From assembly GCA_025454565.1 (NCBI GenBank), contig JALOOE010000074.1, positions 1 through 8,085 of the forward strand: a DNA stretch of 8,085 nucleotides, read 5' to 3'. The notes under the pieces were generated by a model, which saw only the letters and a program-made list of their open reading frames with translations, had not been told where the DNA came from and ran no database searches. Both the position numbers and the translations under genes were made by a program. The number at the start of each line of letters is the position of its first letter. Position 1 is the stretch's first letter. Positions 5,228 through 8,085 of this stretch are shown here, one piece after another. Origin of the DNA: Anaerolineae bacterium. GTDB taxonomy: Bacteria; Chloroflexota; Anaerolineae; CG2-30-64-16.

Positions 5228-7168
5228 TCATTCCTCTTCCACCGCGCCATGCCACAGCCGGCGCATCTCTTCACACGTCGCCAACAGATCGTCCAGCGCG
5301 CCTTCTGCCTCGATCCGACCGTCCTTGAGCACGACGATGTGATCGGCCCGGCGCAGCGCGATGCGGCGATGCGAGGCGACCAGAACGGTGAAGGCAGAAT
5401 GCGGAATGCAAAAAGCAGAGTAGCCACCGACATTCTGCCTTCTGCTTTCTGCCTTCCGCATTCCGTCCAGTCGTTCCCACAACACGCGCTCGGTCTCGAC
5501 GTCCAGTGCGCTCGACAGATCGTCGATGACCAGGAGTTCGGGTTCGCGCACGACCATCCGAGCGGCGGCGGTGCGCTGTACCTGTCCGCCGGAGAGTCGC
5601 ACGCCGCGCGGGCCGACCGGCGTGTCCAGCCCGCGATCCAGGACCGCGATGTCCTGTTCCAACACGGCAAGGTGGATCGCGCGCTGTAGGGGCGAGGTTT
5701 CCTTGCCCGCACCCTCATCGCCGGCCCACCCCAGCAGGATGTTGTCGCGCAGCGTCTCGCTGAAAAGCCGCGGCGTCTGCGAGGTGTAGGCGCAGCGCGG
5801 CGGGCGCATGAACGTCGCCAAATCGGTCACGCGTTCGCCGTTCCAGCGGATCTCCCCGCCGTCATTGGGCAGCAGCCCCACCAGGACGCGCAGCAGCGTG
5901 GACTTGCCGGAGCCGACCCGGCCCGTGACGACGGTGAACGAGCCGCGCCGCAGGGTCAGATCAATGCCTTCGATGCCTTGGCCGGCAATGCCGTTGTCAC
6001 CGTTCGCCGATGCGTGGCGGTAGGTCAACCCGCGCACCTCCAGGCGTTCCAGCAGATCGTCGGGGCGCTTCGCGATAGCGGGCGCCGGCGGTGGCTCGTT
6101 GCGCTCGTACACCGGGTGGTACGCCACAAGCGCCTCCGGCGGCTCAGGGCGAATCAGCGCCAACATGCGGTCGATGGATGCCTCCTGCGTGCGATAATCC
6201 CCGAAAAACGTCCCCAGCTCCGACGGCACCTGGGTCGTAAAAAAGAGGTAGGTGGTGAACAGGGCGAAATCGCCAACCGTGAACGTGCCGGCGCTGAGCG
6301 CGCCGCCTGCCAACAACAGCATCACCCCCACCCCGAAGGTCACCGCGCTGCTGTTCACCGTCTGCAGCAGTTCCCAGAACAGCGCTTTCCTCACCTCAGC
6401 CTGCTGCCGCACCTGGCTGAGCTGGCTCAGATGGGCGACGACCGGGGCCTCGGCGTCGGCGATCTTGATCGCCTGCACCGCGTTGAACAGCTCGCCCAGG
6501 AAGCCGGTCACCGCATCGGTGGCCTGCGCGCTTTCCCGCTGATAGCGCAGGATGCGCCCCCAGGCCAGCCGCGTCACGCCCATGATGGCAGCCAACGGCA
6601 CGAAGATCACGGCCGTGATGGTCAGGTTGATGTGCGCCATGATCGCGATGGCGACCAGCGCCGCCGCGATCTTTCCGATCTGATCGGGAAGCCAGGTGGG
6701 GAAGTCGGCTACCTCGGCCACGTCGTTGCGGAAGCGGTTGATCGCTTCGCCGGACGAGACGGGCAGCGGCCGGTCGCCCGGCCGGCGCAGGATGCTGGCG
6801 AACAGATTGCTACGCAGCAGCGCGCCGACCACGCGGCGGTAGGTCCAGCCTGTCCACTCGCCGCCGAAGGAACCGGCCGCCCGCGCCACCTCGACGCCGA
6901 CGAAGAGCGCGATCAGCCACCGGAGCGCGGCCGGATTCGCCGCGTTCGCGCCGGTCAGCGTGTCGAAGATCCCCTTCTCGATCAGCCCGGGGAAGATCTG
7001 AAGGCTGAAGACGAAGATCACAAATAGCGAGTGCGCCAGGAACATGCCGGGCCGATAGCGGATGATGCGCCAGTTGAACGGCCAAGTGGCGATTGACGGA
7101 GGACGGGAGACCGAAGACGGATGATTGCCGTCGTCCGTCGTCCGTCGTCCGTCGTCTATCGTCGTCAT
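5228..7168 (-). CDS. ABC exporter half-transporter, degenerate Walker B subunit
   Basis: The 646-residue protein has an exporter-type membrane domain (hydrophobic segments near 42-60, 83-100, 165-199 and 277-313) followed by a nucleotide-binding domain. Motifs: Walker A GRVGSGKST at 416-424, Q-loop in YTSQTPRLFSETLRDN, signature LSGGQ at 525-529, Walker B LLVIDD with D549 and D550, D-loop SALD, H-loop histidine H600 in VASHRR. The residue after the Walker B Asp is Asp rather than the catalytic Glu, as in the degenerate site of heterodimeric exporters. Start: the ATG at 7168 overlaps the TGA of the upstream subunit (ATGA), with GGAGGAGG at 7176-7183. A long open frame upstream of this ATG is the overlapping shadow of that subunit. 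Two repeat tracts are translated: residues 2 to about 27 before WPFNWRIIRYRP, and about 570-593 between ERLDG and TVLVASHRR. Substrate unknown; lipid, peptide or drug export are all possible. Confidence 0.92.
   Translation of the reverse strand: MTTIDDGRRTTDDGNHPSSVSRPPSIATWPFNWRIIRYRPGMFLAHSLFVIFVFSLQIFPGLIEKGIFDTLTGANAANPAALRWLIALFVGVEVARAAGSFGGEWTGWTYRRVVGALLRSNLFASILRRPGDRPLPVSSGEAINRFRNDVAEVADFPTWLPDQIGKIAAALVAIAIMAHINLTITAVIFVPLAAIMGVTRLAWGRILRYQRESAQATDAVTGFLGELFNAVQAIKIADAEAPVVAHLSQLSQVRQQAEVRKALFWELLQTVNSSAVTFGVGVMLLLAGGALSAGTFTVGDFALFTTYLFFTTQVPSELGTFFGDYRTQEASIDRMLALIRPEPPEALVAYHPVYERNEPPPAPAIAKRPDDLLERLEVRGLTYRHASANGDNGIAGQGIEGIDLTLRRGSFTVVTGRVGSGKSTLLRVLVGLLPNDGGEIRWNGERVTDLATFMRPPRCAYTSQTPRLFSETLRDNILLGWAGDEGAGKETSPLQRAIHLAVLEQDIAVLDRGLDTPVGPRGVRLSGGQVQRTAAARMVVREPELLVIDDLSSALDVETERVLWERLDGMRKAESRRQNVGGYSAFCIPHSAFTVLVASHRRIALRRADHIVVLKDGRIEAEGALDDLLATCEEMRRLWHGAVEEE
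5390..5466 (-). repeat. Heptad-repeat hairpin inside the nucleotide-binding domain of the downstream ABC subunit
   Basis: On the plus strand, four heptads (GCAGAAT, GCGGAAT, GCAAAAA, GCAGAGT; 5394-5421) are followed by a 10-base spacer and five heptads of the opposite orientation (ATTCTGC, CTTCTGC, TTTCTGC, CTTCCGC, ATTCCGT; 5432-5466). GAATGCGGAA (5397-5406) pairs perfectly with TTCCGCATTC (5454-5463). The tract is translated, in frame, as about 24 residues including YSAFCIPHSAF, between Walker B and the H-loop. Confidence 0.88.
7091..7163 (-). repeat. Bipartite heptad-repeat tract at the 5' end of the downstream ABC subunit
   Basis: On the plus strand, five heptads (GATTGAC, GGAGGAC, GGGAGAC, CGAAGAC, GGATGAT; 7091-7125), a 3-base TGC spacer, then five heptads of complementary character (CGTCGTC x4, TATCGTC; 7129-7163). 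The arms can pair through GACGGA/TCCGTC cores. It is translated as residues 2 to about 26 of the protein, directly after the start codon, so an mRNA hairpin here could affect initiation. Confidence 0.9.
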
Positions 7169-8085
7169 GCCAGCGCCTCCTCCAGCCCGGTCCGCAGCAG
7201 ATGGCTGAAACGGGATGCGGGGTCGGCGGCCAGGCGCTCGCGCGGGCCATATTCGACCACGCGGCCGGCCTCCAGGACCAGGATGTCGTCGGCGCGCTGC
7301 ACGGTGCCCAGCCGGTGTGCGACCACGATCCCCGTCCGCTCCCGCAGCAGGCGATCGATGGCACCTTCCAGCAGCGTCTCCGTGGCCGGATCGAGCCGCG
7401 AGGACGCCTCGTCGAGGATCACCAACCCGGGATCCTTGAGGAAGGCGCGGCCGAAGGCCAGCAGTTGCGCCTCGCCAGCCGAGATGCCCGCGCCGCCGGC
7501 CGCAAGCGGCGTGTCCAGCCCCTGCGGCAGCGAGCAGACCCAGTCCCACAGCCGCAACTCCCGCAGGCCGCGCTCGACCGTCCGGTCGTCGATCCGGCGG
7601 TCGAAGAAGGTCAGGTTATCGCGCACCGTCGCCTGAAACAGTTGCACATCCTGCGTGACCATGGCGACCCGGCTGCGCAGTTCGCTCAGCGGCGGCGTGC
7701 GGATCTCCGTCCCGCCCAGCCGGATCGCCCCGGCGTCCACGTCGTAGAGCCGGAACAGCAGCCGCGTGAGTGTGGTCTTGCCGCTGCCCGTCCGCCCCAG
7801 CACGCCGAGGATGCGACCCGGCTGGACGAAGAAGGAGATGTTGGCGAGGAGGACGGAGGACGGAGGACGGAGGACCGGCGATGGATGACCGACGACAAGC
7901 TCCTCTTCGTCGTCTGTCATCTGACGTCCGCCGTCTTCGGTCTTTCGTCCTGGGTCCTTGGTCGGTCTTGGATCATCATACGTGAATGTTACCTCCTCGA
8001 ACGCGACCGATAGCGGCCCGGAAGGTAAGCTCGGCGCAGCGGTCGCGGCGCCACTTTCGACGCGCGGCCTGATCTGCATGAGCTC
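7165..8085 (-). CDS. ABC exporter half-transporter, non-canonical signature subunit (N-terminal part beyond the right edge)
   Basis: The open frame continues to the window edge, so the membrane domain is presumably outside; the 306 residues seen are the linker and nucleotide-binding domain. Features in order: VAFEEVTFTYDD with the A-loop tyrosine, a roughly 41-residue repeat-derived insertion, LANISFFVQPGRILGVLG, Walker A GRTGSGKTT, Q-loop VTQDVQLFQATVRDN, a signature reading ISAGE (7471-7485) instead of LSGGQ, Walker B LVILDE with the catalytic Glu codon at 7408-7410, D-loop SRLD, and H-loop AHR. SAGEAQ-type signatures occur in known exporter families of Actinobacteria and Chloroflexota, from memory. 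The stop overlaps the start of the downstream subunit, so the two should be made together as a heterodimer. The internal methionine at 8079 is not a likely start, because it lies in the linker just before the nucleotide-binding domain. Confidence 0.9.
   Translation of the reverse strand, partial: ELMQIRPRVESGAATAAPSLPSGPLSVAFEEVTFTYDDPRPTKDPGRKTEDGGRQMTDDEEELVVGHPSPVLRPPSSVLLANISFFVQPGRILGVLGRTGSGKTTLTRLLFRLYDVDAGAIRLGGTEIRTPPLSELRSRVAMVTQDVQLFQATVRDNLTFFDRRIDDRTVERGLRELRLWDWVCSLPQGLDTPLAAGGAGISAGEAQLLAFGRAFLKDPGLVILDEASSRLDPATETLLEGAIDRLLRERTGIVVAHRLGTVQRADDILVLEAGRVVEYGPRERLAADPASRFSHLLRTGLEEALA
7849..7974 (-). repeat. Bipartite heptad-repeat tract inside the nucleotide-binding domain of the upstream ABC subunit
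   Basis: On the plus strand the left part has repeated GGAGGAC heptads (about 7848-7873), then CGGCGAT, GGATGAC, CGACGAC; after a spacer the right part (about 7908-7967) is a series of GTCNNNN heptads (GTCCGCC, GTCTTCG, GTCTTTC, GTCCTGG, GTCCTTG, GTCGGTC). The two halves are of opposite, roughly complementary orientation. Translation gives a hydrophilic insert of about 41 residues between TYDD and LANISFF, where ABC domains normally have a turn of about five residues. Confidence 0.88.

Noticed and set aside
5978..7027. 349-codon plus-strand reading frame
   Set aside because: It lies antisense to the conserved ABC membrane and nucleotide-binding domains and has a composition rich in Arg, His and Gln typical of a shadow frame in GC-rich DNA.
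7169..7549. N-terminal extension of the downstream ABC subunit to a start at 7549 (773 residues)
   Set aside because: The extension overlaps the coding sequence of the upstream subunit in another frame and has no domain character; the ATG at 7168 with ATGA overlap and GGAGGAGG is the proper start.
1915..7974. Diversity-generating retroelement as the source of the repeats
   Set aside because: No reverse transcriptase, template repeat or A-to-N mutation pattern is seen in the window.
7093..8013. 306-codon plus-strand reading frame
   Set aside because: Antisense to the upstream ABC subunit, whose Walker A, signature and Walker B motifs are unmistakable on the minus strand.

Overview
The window is GC-rich bacterial DNA, most likely from a member of the Chloroflexota (Anaerolineae-like). 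Three things point there: a DUF3090 protein, a family I know mainly from Actinobacteria and Chloroflexota; a small domain found beside sugar-hydrolase-like genes; and, most strikingly, many short tandem repeats with a 7-base period that run through both intergenic DNA and coding sequence. The assignment rests on family knowledge and style, not on a marker gene.

Layout. Positions 1-1115 (minus strand) hold a two-gene operon: a protein with a proline-rich tail, then a clan-A-like glycoside hydrolase that runs off the left edge. A divergent promoter region (about 1146-1290) separates it from a plus-strand DUF3090 gene (1291-1800), which ends in a clear intrinsic terminator (1828-1860). A heptad-repeat tract (1915-2045) leads directly to the ribosome binding site of a DUF255/YyaL (SPATA20-like) thioredoxin-domain protein (2052-4271). 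A promoter overlapping that gene's stop codon drives a VapBC-type toxin-antitoxin pair (4340-4594 and 4594-5007). A 220-base convergent gap (5008-5227) may hold a small reading frame or gene remnant. Positions 5228-8085 (minus strand) carry two ABC exporter half-transporters joined by an ATGA overlap. The upstream one is cut by the right edge, so only its nucleotide-binding part is present.

How the genes work together. The two ABC half-transporters look like a heterodimeric exporter with one canonical and one degenerate ATP site: the downstream subunit has Asp at the catalytic Glu position, and the upstream subunit has ISAGE instead of LSGGQ, which is the combination that falls in a single composite site. 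VapB and VapC are a self-contained toxin-antitoxin unit, with an inverted repeat over its promoter that could be the autoregulatory operator.

The most unusual aspect is the repeats. Five tracts are built from 7-base units (one partly from 8-base units). Four of them lie within open reading frames and keep the frame: one in the YyaL-like protein, two in one ABC subunit and one in the other. Several are bipartite, with one heptad family followed by its approximate reverse complement, so each could fold into a hairpin. They resemble in style the heptanucleotide STRR repeats of cyanobacteria and add roughly 24-47 residues at points where the protein families normally have short loops.
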